A stretch of 64,000 bases of DNA from Membranipora membranacea (taxonomy: Eukaryota > Bryozoa > Gymnolaemata > Cheilostomatida > Membraniporidae): positions 9,610,001 to 9,674,000 of the forward strand of contig OU612065.1 in the NCBI GenBank assembly GCA_914767715.1. Direction: 5' to 3'. Positions 36,201 through 47,800 of the stretch are shown here, piece after piece. The number at the start of each line of letters is the position of its first letter. Within the stretch, counting starts at the first letter, position 1. Under the pieces are notes generated by a model. That model searched no databases, was not told the origin of the DNA, and saw only the letters and a program-made list of their open reading frames with translations. The translations under genes and the position numbers were made by a program.

Positions 36201-39167
36201 TATTTATTGAGGTTTTCTAAAAGTTTATAATTAAAGCAAATTAAAAAGAACTTGTTGACCTCACACACATTCACAAAGATGCAAAAAAAAGTATAATAAT
36301 ATAAAAAACATAATGATTGAAAACTGTGGTACTTTACCTCAGTACCTTACCGACAGTATACATACTCACCTTCATTTCAAAATCATCATGTAACGATGAG
36401 TTGAGTTTAGATATAGTAGCTAGACTTGTATGAAGACTTTCATCTGCTTCCGCCCAAGTATCATAAACTGTCACATACTCAGCCATTGCTTTCAGGTAGC
36501 CTGAAAAAAGAATTCAACATACTCTATGTAAAATACGAATACTAGTTCCAAATTATTAGTGTTTCGAGTTTCAAAATTACAATGTAGCAAACCAAGTGAG
36601 AAAACATCTCATATACACTCGTCAGGTTTTGTGGCATTCCATAATCAAACACAAACGCAAGAAATATATTACTCCACAAGGTTACCTCTTTGCTCCTCTT
36701 CTACACGGAGGGATATTCTCTCAAAAGCACCAAGTCGTTCACCCATTGCAAGTGTGTAGTCCAAGATTTCCACATACTCCTCAGTACGATTTTTTAACAT
36801 AAGACTACCACCCATAGTGGTCAGTGAGCGAGTCATCCTCGATATAATACCAGTGCCTTTCTTTTTGTAAGTTTGAAATTCCTATCAAATCAAAAAAGGA
36901 GGGATTACACAGCAATGGCATGTAAAAAACCTGACGTCAGGCAGCCAATCACGGAGGATTCGGGAATCTGAACTAACCTAACATCAAAGCTCTCTATGAA
37001 TATGACGTTTCTTAGTAACTAGCAATAAGATTCAAGACTCTTTCTCTGAGACTTTTGTGTTGGAAGCAGCCAGAAAACTAACCCTGAGCACGTTTAATTT
37101 GATAGGTAACAGAATATTAGATCAGTGCAGTCCCAAGTAAATAAACTTACAGCATACTCAAGTGTAAGGAATGCTTGAAGGATTTCATCAGCTGATGTGA
37201 CAGGGTGTTGAGAGATACGAGTCATGAATCTAGCCAGAGCAACCTGTCTAAACCTGATAAACTCCTTATCGAATCTGTCAATGGTTAGATTGTGTTTCTC
37301 AGGAAGAGGCTGTGAACAGGAGAATGTTTATCATGATTATAAGTTTATCACTAGTTGAAAGTTTGTGCATTGACAACAAACTCAAGTTGCAGCCGTTGCA
37401 GAACTGATGTCTAAAGAGCCAAAATAAATCATACAAAAGGGCAAGCTCATAATGTAAAAGCTCCAGTCATACCATCACAGAGAACTCAATTCTATATTTC
37501 CAACACAGTCTATAACTGTAAAAGATGAAAATACTCATTCAGCAATGTGTCATTAACTAGACCTGAAATTAAATATAACAATGGAAGACAGCAAGAGGCC
37601 TGGTGGTATCAAACATTGCCAGTAGTATCAGTAATCTAATCACTCCCCTTGAGCGGCTAACGTACTGTTATTCTGAAAGTCAATATGAGAAAAAGTTACT
37701 TCAGCGCTGTAACCCCTTTTAATGGAAAATTATCGTCCTTTTCATATCATAAGCTACATTTTATCACACCATGTTTTCCGTTCTTAGACCAAACTTTTAT
37801 ACCACAGTACATGTTTTCTGGTCCTTGCAGCATTCTATGATGAGAAAAACTGGGGAGTCACACTGACTACCAATTTTGATGAGTGATAAATCGGTACAGC
37901 AGTAAAAACAAATTTTACAAAACAATGCTTCTCAGGACATATTTGGGGTAATAACAGCCTGGGCTTGACGATACATCTGAATGGCCTTTTAGTATGTCTC
38001 CAGATTTTCTATCTCACTAACTTGATGGATCATACTATTTCATGTTCTTGTATGGTTTGGAACTTGTCTGCATCAGAACTTTTGCACCTATCCGCAAGCA
38101 GCATAACACAGACTATAAATTTTACCATTGGCAATGATTAGTCACTATCAACAACTTTCAGAATTCTTGAATACAATCATGAATTACAACTGCTAATAAT
38201 GATACTAATATATACATAAATAAACTTACAGGAACAATGAGGTAGGGATATTTTTCTTCTAATTGTTGACGTAGCCACAGAAAATCATTGTAGCGCCTCT
38301 TAACATTGTACTCTGGATTCTCATAATCACTTCTTGTGGTCTGAAATACAGAAGAAAACAAACGCTTACGTGATTGGATAGAATGTAGCCAACACTTGAA
38401 ACCCACCCTTACACATGTTCTTCTGCAATATTACAGATTAGGTACTTATGTAATATCACCGACAATATCCAGGTGTCAGATAACAAGATTAGGATATGAG
38501 CATGCGAGAAACTTTCAATCCAAAAATAGTAGTACAGTGCCGCACCTTTGTTTTAACTGAGAATGCGATATAAGACTCCATTGTCTTGACAAATTTTTCT
38601 GGATTGTCCACTACGATATCCAGATCTTTGGGATCATTGCCGACACCCATCTCTTCCTCAATCTTGGCCAACAGATCCGTGTCAGATATATCACTGGTGG
38701 CACTGTGAGGACGGTCTAGCTACAAAATTAACATCAATTAGTCAGTTTTTCAGCTTGCAATCCAAATCATAACAATTAGATTGAGTACTGGCATGGCTCA
38801 GTGTCGGGGCTGAAATTACTGATGGCAACTGGTTCAGCAGTTTAGGCGATAATCAATTCTGTCAAAACGGAGAGGAGATTAAAATAGTAGAAAGAAAAAA
38901 GCATTGACGGCTTAGAGTACTAATAATTCTCACCATGCGTGGACTGGCAAGAAACTCATCCTCCTCATCATCATCTTCTACGTCGACAGCCTTAAGCTCA
39001 GCTTCATCGGGAACTTTTGTGTCTTCTGTATCATCAGATACAACATCAGTGGGATCATCAGCTTGGGGGATTGGCTCATCATCTGTTTTTTGGGCCTCAT
39101 TAATCTCATCTAAAACCTTCTCTATATCATCCTCCTCATTGGCAAACGACGTTAATGGATCAGACAT
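33279..39167 (-). CDS. Sorting nexin with PX and BAR domains (SNX7/SNX30 type)
   Basis: SNX7/SNX30 proteins pair with SNX4 on recycling endosomes, where they help receptor recycling and autophagy. Eleven exons, all phases consistent: 39167-38934, 38719-38546, 38340-38230, 37309-37151, 36881-36686, 36500-36370, 36031-35963, 35202-35116, 34986-34885, 34273-34121, 33338-33279. Together they encode 491 residues. An acidic Asp/Glu-rich leader of about 110 residues precedes the PX domain (DLDIVVDNPEKFVKTMESYI, YNVKRRYNDFLWLRQQL, PPLPEK, and RFRQVALARFM for the lipid-contact arginine). The BAR region follows, ending with DLERWHMNKKSDMKELLGGL and NIDTYDK, which matches the SNX7/30 C-terminal signature better than SNX1/2 or SNX4. 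The ATG at 39167 opens the acidic leader directly. Confidence 0.92.
33447..33468. repeat. Short palindrome in SNX intron
   Basis: TAATTACGTA and its reverse complement are separated by two bases, within the last intron. No flanking duplication. Confidence 0.6.
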
Positions 39168-40023
39168 CACTGATCTCTATGTAGTGAGCTTTATGATCTG
39201 CAATAGATGAAAATGTTGAATTAAAGAAAACTATACAGAGCTCATGTTATTGTTTACTTTGTACTGAAAGCCCCCATTGAATTTCAGATCTGTCACTTTT
39301 CGAGCCAGATCAATGGCCCAACTGGAGAGACATCAAGACAAGACCTCTCAGCCTGTTTAATAACTCTGATATAGAACGCTGATATTTCAGAACATCACAC
39401 TATGTTTAATACCAATAAGGAATTAACCATATGCTCAGTACACTCCATTTCCTATTTTGAGCCTCAGATATATAGGAATATCAAAGGGCTATCACAGGCA
39501 TTGTTTTGATAGGGTATGAAAATGAACAAATCGAGATCTATAAGAAAGTTTTCAGACCCAACAACAGTTTTTTTTTATGAAAAATTTACGATGCACGTTT
39601 GCCCATGACACATACTGCAGTCATGATAAGATGTTACACCGCAGAATGGTTAACATTTACTGCTTATCATGCGTTTCTTGGGCATATAAAATTGTTAGTA
39701 TTGGGTGTTTCGGTGTTATGCTACAATAGATATTCATCTGATTGATTGCTCTTAGCAGAAAAGAAGTGAGGATATCAGATTGGGAACGCCCACTAAAAAT
39801 ACACTGTCAGTATTATCTGCCATTCTTGGTTAAAGAGTACAAGATGTTGGCTATGGTTGTTGACCTATTCTATTGGATCATTTTAAAGGCTATATTTGTT
39901 TAGTTATATCACACAATATCATAAATAAAGGACCAAAAACAATGAACAAAGGAGAATGACTTGAGTTGTCTCTAGCTCAGTAGCTAATAACTTGAGCATA
40001 AATACAGCATAACTACTTGCATA
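39168..40023. other. SNX promoter side, no recognised element
   Basis: About 850 bp of AT-rich sequence between the SNX start codon and a retroelement. I see no coding exon, TATA box or repeat that can be supported. Confidence 0.5.
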
Positions 40024-41523
40024 TTGTCAAAAATAACCATGATAAAGGTATTTATATATATTTTTTTGATTGTCCATCCCAAATTCCCTGGTTCATCACA
40101 ACATATTATATTATATTTAATTCCACACTCGAGGACACAGCTTTTTCAAACAACTTTTTTTCCAAATACCATCCGCCTCTGGAATTCGTTGTCACTGAAC
40201 GCAGGAAAACTCCCGGAACAGTGGAAATCAGCCAATGTAACCCCTATACATAAAGGAGGAGATTCTGAGACCCCTAACAATTATAGGCCTATCTCACTCA
40301 CAAGTATCCCTTGTAAAATGATGGAACACATAGTGTTGCATTTCCTGAACAAGACACTTGATGACGTGCTCCACCATCGACAACATGGCTTCCGAAGAGG
40401 ACTGTCATGCGAAACCCAACTGTGTGTCACCTATAATGACTTGGCAAAAGCAGCAGATGATTGACACACCACTCACGCCATAGTTATGGACTTCAAAAAA
40501 GCTTTCGACAAAGTACCGCACCTGTTACTCCTTCAGAAGCTAAAACAAATACCAGGAATAAACGCCCATCTCATAAACTGGATTCGTGATTTTCTGTCTG
40601 ACAGGAAACAATCTGTAGTACTCAAAGGGAAGAGTTCCCAAATGTGCACGGTAACATCAGGGGTTCCGCAAGGATCAGTACTGGGCCCAACCCTGTTCCT
40701 GTGCTACATAAACGATCTACCAACTAGCCTGACCTGCAAAGTCAGTCTCTATGCCGACGACACCCTGCTGTACCAAACTGTGGACGATCCCGAGGATGCC
40801 GCAAGGTTCCAAAAAAACATTGAGGCAGTATATCACTGGTCAGAGAAGTGGAGAATGCCATTCAACAACAAGAAATGCCACGCGATCAACTTTGGCAATG
40901 CGAACCCCAAGCTTACATATATGCTTGGTGACTCGCCTCTTGCCTGGACAGCCAGCACTAAATACCTGGGTGTGACCATTCAGTCAGACCTAAAGTTTGA
41001 CCAACACATCCAAAAAAAATGTGGAAAATCTAGGAAAATCCTAGGAGGCATCAAACATCTGATGTATAGCGCACCAAAGGAAGCCAAGCTACTGGCATAC
41101 ACAAGCCTATGTAGGCCAATCCTCGAATTCGCAGACACAGTATGGGACCCATCCACCAAAACAACAGCACAGAAGATAGAATTGGTGCAAAATGACGCCA
41201 TCAGATTCATAGGTAACCTGAAGGGCCGTGGTACGAGTGTGACCAAAGACAGGAATCAGCTAGAAATTGGGTCGCTGGAAGAAAGGCGGAAAAATCATCG
41301 GCTGTGTCTGCTCACCAGAGTTCTTCAGAACGAGAACCAACACCATGCTCTCTCTAAAGCATACGATGAAATCACCGAAGACAGGGAAAACGCTACAATG
41401 ACCACCAGAGCAGCCGCCAGAGGTGAACCTAACTCTGTGGCCACAAACAAAAGTGTTTACCACGCCAGTTTCCTGCCTCGGACAATCCGTGAGATGAGAG
41501 GGCAGAAAACCGCCCAACCCTAA
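40024..41523 (+). mobile_element. Non-LTR retrotransposon ORF2 fragment with nearly intact reverse transcriptase
   Basis: One reading frame runs through the whole span except for a single in-frame TGA at 40462-40464. From about 40200 it encodes a full RT domain: NVTPIHKGG and NYRPISLTSI near the start, MDFKKAFDKVPH, GVPQGSVLGP and the catalytic YADD at 40750-40761, then KYLGVTIQSDLKFDQHI and CRPILEFADTVW. The frame ends with FLPRTIREM and a TAA at 41521-41523. This is a CR1/Jockey-like LINE. No endonuclease domain is present. The first part, 40100-40190, instead encodes FFPNTIRLWNSL, which is a C-terminal ORF2 motif, so two element ends are fused here. High frame integrity suggests recent insertion. 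A 14-bp repeat (TGAGGTAAGGAAAC twice, 41635-41662) lies just after the ORF. Confidence 0.88.
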
Positions 41524-41634
41524 ACAGCGCCATGCTGTTAAAACCACATTCCCTGGTCTAAACCCTGGTCCTAACATTTAGAGGCATCCCTAAACCGATT
41601 TCTTCGACAAATCAATAGGATGTGCTACCTCATC

Positions 41635-41662
41635 TGAGGTAAGGAAACTGAGGTAAGGAAAC
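41635..41662 (+). repeat. 14-bp tandem duplication
   Basis: TGAGGTAAGGAAAC occurs twice head to tail, 112 bp after the LINE stop codon. Short tandem repeats are typical of CR1-type 3' termini, so this may mark the element's end. Confidence 0.7.
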
Positions 41663-41953
41663 CTAGTGTTGTCGAGGCCAAATCCCTCAACTCTTTTAAG
41701 TCTCAAATGTCAACAAGTTATTAGTTCCAGAATTATATTTTAGAAACACACTGCACCAAACGCACCACAACATATTATATTTTATTGCACCTACACCTTT
41801 TAAACTGTGCGAAATACTCACCCGAGTCATGCACAATAATGGCATACTACTACTACCAATCTTAGCATGGGCAGTGCCAGGCACAGGTCTACTCCAAAAC
41901 CTGGGACTATGGTATGGCAATGTTTGAATGAATGCCCCCCCCATAGGTATCTT

Positions 41954-42029
41954 GAGTTACAAGCATGTCCAGTATCAGCCATCCCCTTTTCCCTTTCCCT
42001 TTGGTTGATACTGGACATGCTTGTAACTC
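41954..42029. repeat. Hairpin with 24-bp perfect arms
   Basis: The left arm (41954-41977) starts GAGTTACAAGCATGTCC. Its exact reverse complement occupies 42006-42029. The 28-base loop is pyrimidine-rich (CCCTTTTCCCTTTCCC). No direct repeat flanks it. Perfect arms imply recent origin. Confidence 0.9.
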
Positions 42030-42699
42030 CAGATGCCCTGGGCCTATCTATGGCCTATCTATCTATGCCCGCCCCCCCTCGAGTTTTTGTTGTATACCAC
42101 TTGTGGTCACTATCAGTATATTCTGGTAGAAATTGTCATCACTTGGTGAGATTAAGCACATTTAACTGCTTGTACTTGACTTTATGTATCTTACCTTGAG
42201 TTTTTATTAGTTATCTATGGGGACATTAGTGGACAGATCCTCAACTCTGGAAGAAATTATTTTATTCAAACCGGAAATGGAGTGGCAACCTTGACCTAGA
42301 GTATTTCTTGTATTGTCAATGTCTGGCTCGATAGAGCCCCATTTTTACTAAGCGGAAGTTGACCTATAACCTTGAGCTGCATGGAAAGTTGGTGTGGGAG
42401 TCTATCATGTGGGAGTCCAAGCCTTATTATTTTAATGTTTTATGCTAGGTAGCAAGGACCAGCACTAAATGTAAGTAGAATACAGTGTCTTCGAGTTGCT
42501 GATCAAAGTCATAATTGCTTAAAATGAGGACTTAAAGAGCTCCTAGTAAGTTTGCATGGACCTGATGCTGTCACTTGTTCCATCCATGTAGTATTATTCT
42601 TTGTGGAAACACTTCGGTTCGTCCCCCTACTACTATTACTCACTCACTCACTTAGTTAGTGCTAAGACCAAGTCAAGTATCAACTAGCACCAACCACCT

Positions 42700-42836
42700 A
42701 TAGGTGGGTCTGGTTGGTACTGGAATTATGGGTGGTTTGTTGAAGTTAGGCGAATTAGATGCTTTCCAACCCAATATGTCTAAGACCATGTACATGTCAT
42801 TTAAACCAAAGCATCAGTCTAGTCTAGCCTTTCCTA
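42700..42836 (+). mobile_element. Possible LINE reverse transcriptase scrap
   Basis: A forward frame reads NMSKTMYMSFKPKH, which resembles the LxLNxxKTxxMxF segment after the RT catalytic site of non-LTR elements. Only this short motif supports the call. Confidence 0.3.
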
Positions 42837-42837
42837 A

Positions 42838-42890
42838 AAGCTTTGTTGTGAGAGGGGACAAACCTTGCTGCCCCTCCCACAACAAAGCTT
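42838..42890. repeat. Hairpin with 20-bp arms, one mismatch
   Basis: Left arm AAGCTTTGTTGTGAGAGGGG and right arm CCCCTCCCACAACAAAGCTT pair with one mismatch across a 13-base loop. It directly follows the possible RT scrap. Confidence 0.85.
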
Positions 42891-43858
42891 CTCAAGACCG
42901 ACTAGCAAAATGTATTGCATGCGAGCCCCAGAGTATGGATAGAAGCACTCTGCTAAAGTCGTTATAAACTAGACGATGGATTGAATTCTTTGAGAGATTA
43001 AACCATCGATCATACAGGCACAGTCTTGAGGCTGAGGCTGAATTTACTGCCTGATGTACTATATTATTTGTTCAGCACAAGTATAGACATACTTGTATTT
43101 ATGTTGTTTTTTTTGGAATCCCCTAAAACATTTCAATATAATAGTGTTTTTATTATTTTGGATTCGCCTTGTAATTAATGTATAGAAATCCAATTGAAAG
43201 GTTAACTAAACTTAGGAAAACCACATACTTAACTTCCTTTCCCTGAAAGGCTTTGGTCCACTTCTGTATCATTTTTTTGTTTTTGTTTTTAACTTTTAGC
43301 TCAAATTGATAGGCATTACATGCAATGAAAGTAAGTGGTGCATGATAATACTGATATTTATAACTATCCATTATTATCAACTATGCAGTCTAACTTTAGA
43401 CTTTAACTGCAGTCTAATGTGTTCATCAAAACTGGCTCTATCTGGTCGATACCATCAAAAAAGCACAAGCTTTGAGAATAATATCATAATCTAGCTTAAA
43501 TTAATTCAAAATTATGTATACATTTGAAGGGTTGTGAGGGGGTGAGCTAGGAGTAAACCCGACGTGTGAGGCAGGTGAACCAGGCATGATCAATAGTTTT
43601 TTGGCCTAAAATGTTCTAAAAGTTTACTTTCACGTAGTGAAGGCGCTCAAACTATGTACTGATTGCTGGAAAAATGTCATGATTAGGTTATATAAGAAGA
43701 AATGAGTGTATATCCAAATAACACTTAGACTGGCATTCATCCAAACCAAATATATACATGTATCGAACGTAGCCTATTGACTATCGATTTACATGAAAGA
43801 TGGCCAGAAATAGATTGAGGGGAGCCCTGAATCAGTATTGAATTAAATACTCAGATTC

Positions 43859-44400
43859 TCAGATATCTTTTAAATCTGTATAGTCTATGTGACCTCCCTG
43901 TGAGAAGTTGAGTCCAGAGATAAAATTGCTATATTCGGCTCTAAATGACTTCGCCACGGTCTGGTTGGATGTGTACAATGCATAGAGCGCTATGTGAATG
44001 ACAACAGCTATAATAAACTCAGTTCTCCTGTAGGTAACTAATAAAAAATGAATGCATATTTTAGTTCGCAAGTTTAATTTTGCTAAATACCAATTATATG
44101 CTGTAACTCTATGTGTTATACCGAGGTGTTAGGGGTTATACTCCTTTGTTATAGACTTCTAACCGAATCATGACATCATTTAGAGCTAGTAATAACAATA
44201 TTCTCTCTGAGGTCATCACCGGGTGGATACAGAGACTTAAAACTTTGACATAAATCTGTAGGTCCAGGTTCTCCGTATCCTTTTTCATCTGTAAATCGCA
44301 TCATACCACCTGATTGGTCACTTGATACCTGTTATCCCCAGGCTATGTACGTGGTTATCTCCACACCATTATGATTTAGCCCACAATGTCTGTTCGTTGA
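43859..44400 (-). pseudogene. Exon-like fragments of an unrecognised membrane protein gene
   Basis: Two minus-strand stretches look protein-like. The first (about 44400-44180) reads GLNHNGVEITTYIAWG, an in-frame TAA, then SGGMMRFTDEKGYGEPGPTD. The second (44030-43859) follows a good acceptor (TTACCTACAG) and reads FIIAVVIHIALYALYTSN, a probable membrane segment, then ends IDYTDLKDI and stop. Composition and splice context suggest real exons, but the in-frame stop and lack of partner exons argue for a decayed gene. I do not recognise the family. Confidence 0.3.
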
Positions 44401-44881
44401 CCTGTGAATATAAGAAACAAATACTTCTACTTGTCAGATTGACAGTGGCAATCATGGGACCTACCAAGTATTTACCATAGAGTATCAGTGTGATGTTGTT
44501 GAAATATTTTCAAATTGTAAGCCAGCAATTATTTCCCCTCTGGTAGAATGTATTTAAAATTTATACTGGTATTTATGTATACGTGTGACTGTGACATACA
44601 GCGTGTGATATACAACATACCAATGGCAGAGGTGATTAATTTTAGGGGAATCCCCTTCTACTTTCGTCTGTGATTCAACAATGAATTTGCATATTTTTAA
44701 TCTGCTCCACAAAATAAAACCTGGGATATGAACAGTGTTATCATTAACTGCCCCATAACTAACATTCCATTAGAATTTCACTGGCTATGGTATGTATGTC
44801 ATTTGATAACATCGTAATCTTTACTTTTCAGATTGATATACGGCCTCCCTGTGCTTTTACTAGATGGTCTTGAAATAAAAC

Positions 44882-47800
44882 ATGGGAGAAATTGTAAATG
44901 TGATTGTCACCAAACAGCCAACTGGTGTCTTCGGGTTAACATTTGATGTTGAAGAGTTCCCGCCTACTAGCAAGGTGAGTTATGTAGTGATAACATTAAG
45001 CTAGCTGGTAAATCAGCTAAGAAGATTAAGGTCCTGGATATTGCTTGCTATTTTGTCACATATGTGAACTACTCACAGCTTCTGTTCAGTACAGAAGGCC
45101 TCTATGGGTCTTGTGGTACTAGTTTTTTATGGGGTTTCATAGACAGGAAACCACCTTGTAATCATGCTACAGTGCCTTTCCACTTAGTCATTTTATAAAT
45201 TTGTTTATGAAATATTGTTTGTAGGTGTCGTCGATATATGTCATATCTAAAGTATCTCCCTCAATTATAAGTGACAAAATTATTTTGCCCCGTGATCGTC
45301 TTATATCCATAAACAGTAAAAAGGAGGAATTAGATAGCTATTGTAAGACAGCTGAAGCAAAGAGTCTACCAGAATGGAATGTAGTGCTGTTTCGAGTTAA
45401 AGCCCCGCCCAGACAACAGGTACCAAGACCAAGAGATCCGCCTGCATTCATCACCACTGATAGGCGTCCTGATGATTGTAGGTTCAATTCTGATGTCTCC
45501 GTTTTATATACCACTCCTCCTGAAGACATAGAGCGGGTTCGGTGTGGAAACTCCATCTCTCAACATTCACAATCAACTAGCATGTCCGCTTCTGCTTCAA
45601 TGTCTGAGCTGAAACAACACCAGCCATCCTCACAACCACATGACTATCAAACAAACAACTGGATCGACAAACATCATGTCACTTCACCATTAAACTCTAT
45701 GAATGGTGCAAACTTCGATGATAGATCTAACAGTTCACTCAGTGGCCTTTCCTCATACCAGCTATCCGATTTTCAGGATGTGAATCAGTATCACACATCT
45801 AACTCTCAGTCTGGAAATCTTCCACGTGATAATAGTTTACAATTCGGCAACAATCAGCGGATGCCTTACAACTCCCTGCCCTCCCACCAGCAAAATATAT
45901 CTCAGCTAAATGGGAATCAACAGTATGCCCCACAGCAATGTGGACATCCAAATAACTATGCTCTTTATCATGGATACAACTCACAGCCTATTCCCCAGAA
46001 CAGAGGTAAGCAGTCAGGAGCAGTGGCCTATCACCTGGGGTATAACTCAGTACCTCCGGAGCGTCATCGCCCAGCTGGTGCAAGTCACAATGAAAGTGAG
46101 ATAGACGGGACCGAGTCGCTCACTTGCAGCACCATGTCTGTTAGCCAATACTCTACAGAATCAAGCCGTAGCAAATATTACCATGGTAAGGATTTATTGG
46201 CCTTCAATGACAGCTATTGAAGCCGTTAAATTATGTTCTTGTAGATTGGTGGAGAGTTGCTTACTGGCTATGCTTTTCACATGAGCTTCAAGATGTCATT
46301 TAGTTGCGACACATAATGAGAAAGGGTAATAAATATTCAAAACCTGTGGTGACATATAGCATTACATGACATGTATTACTATATTTTGTACTATGCTGAT
46401 CACTGTCAGAATTCTCTTTGCAGAAGAGCTTGCTAAAGTAGCTCTGAAAAAACCGGGGACCGTTAATTGGAGTTCACAGTTTCGTATCACATATGATGAT
46501 CCTAACGGGATACAAGTGAGAAAAGTGTCCTTCAAAAAGAAAATTCTGAATGACAATACAGAGGTTAGTTCATTTGATGCTACATGACTGTTATGAGCCT
46601 AATTGCATTTTTCCTCAGCAATCTATTGCAACTAAGCATACTATGGATCTGGTCGAAGATCCATCATTTGGCACACTGATTTAGGTGCTAATTCTTATTA
46701 GTTTAACATGGGGCAATGTGTTAAAACCTTGTACTCTACTTGGCTTCATGTCCGATAGAGGTTCATCATTGCCTTTTGTAGGATATCTCCAAAGAGTAAG
46801 GATATATCCTTACTCTGTGATATCTCATTACAGCACATCACAGATTCTTTAACCTCATACTGATAAGGATTTGATTATTTCTTTCAAGAACCGAAAAATA
46901 TGTAGTATCACAATTAACATATGGGAAAATAAGATATCAGCTTGGTGCAACAGTGCGCAAAAGTTATTGTCATTATAGCTAACCTAATGAATTTATGTTC
47001 TCAAAGTCTGCTGGGAATTTACCTGTCAGCACTTCCTTGTAATTAAATACATTGGACGGGGATTTGATGTTGTAGGTACGATGGATAATGTTTGACAACA
47101 TACCGCATGAACATCATGCTGGATTTGGTTCTCAAGGTCCTTTACGAAGTGGTGATGTTCTAGTTGCCATCAATGGTGAAAATGCACCCTTTGATGGGGT
47201 AAGTATGAGCATCATGAAAGGTGTCAGTTTTTGTTATTTTGATGTTTTTCCTTTTCCGTTGTGATCAAATGAATCATGGCACATAGTTGGTGTTGTTGTA
47301 AGAAAAAAGCAGTAAACAACAGCGGTGTGATGATTGCTATTGCTTACTGATTTTTACTTTTGAACTGCAAACATCTCAAATTAGAGTACATCCCCTGATT
47401 TATGATTCACTTTCTTGATAAGCTATCACAACTGATAAAAAAATTTGTAAGTTCATGAACTGCCATTCTGCCAAAAGAGATAGTGGTAATGCAATGTATG
47501 ATTTATTTAATGAATATATTGATTTGGTACAATGGGCAGTCTTGCTGTCATATTAATTATCTAATGACAATGTATATGGCTATGGTATGTCTACTGTTCT
47601 GATTTGATGATTACTGAAATATTATTATATCAATATATCCATATACATATACATATCCATCGATGAGATGATTCATCCAACTATTTGTTAGATAAGCGCT
47701 AGGTTTTATTACTTTTTATTTTTCAGGTCACTAGTTGGTTCAGGAAAATAGTTGGTGATGCTTCACGGGAGCGGCAGCAGCTAGAATTTATCATTCAAAG

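Larger units (their letters stand above)
41524..44881. other. Intergenic, repeat-rich
   Basis: This contains the tail of the LINE, two long hairpins (41954-42029 and 42838-42890), a possible RT scrap and exon-like fragments near 43859-44400. The promoter of the PDZ-ROC/COR-Death gene should lie just before 44882. A splice acceptor (TTTTCAG) about 50 bp ahead of that ATG suggests a non-coding first exon further left. Confidence 0.5.

Noticed and set aside
38935-39210. Forward Ser-rich ORF over the SNX N terminus
   Set aside because: It is the complement of the Asp/Glu-rich SNX leader, a typical antisense artefact.
45338-45984. Minus-strand ORFs across the PDZ linker exon
   Set aside because: Antisense shadows of a 961-bp coding exon with consistent phases.
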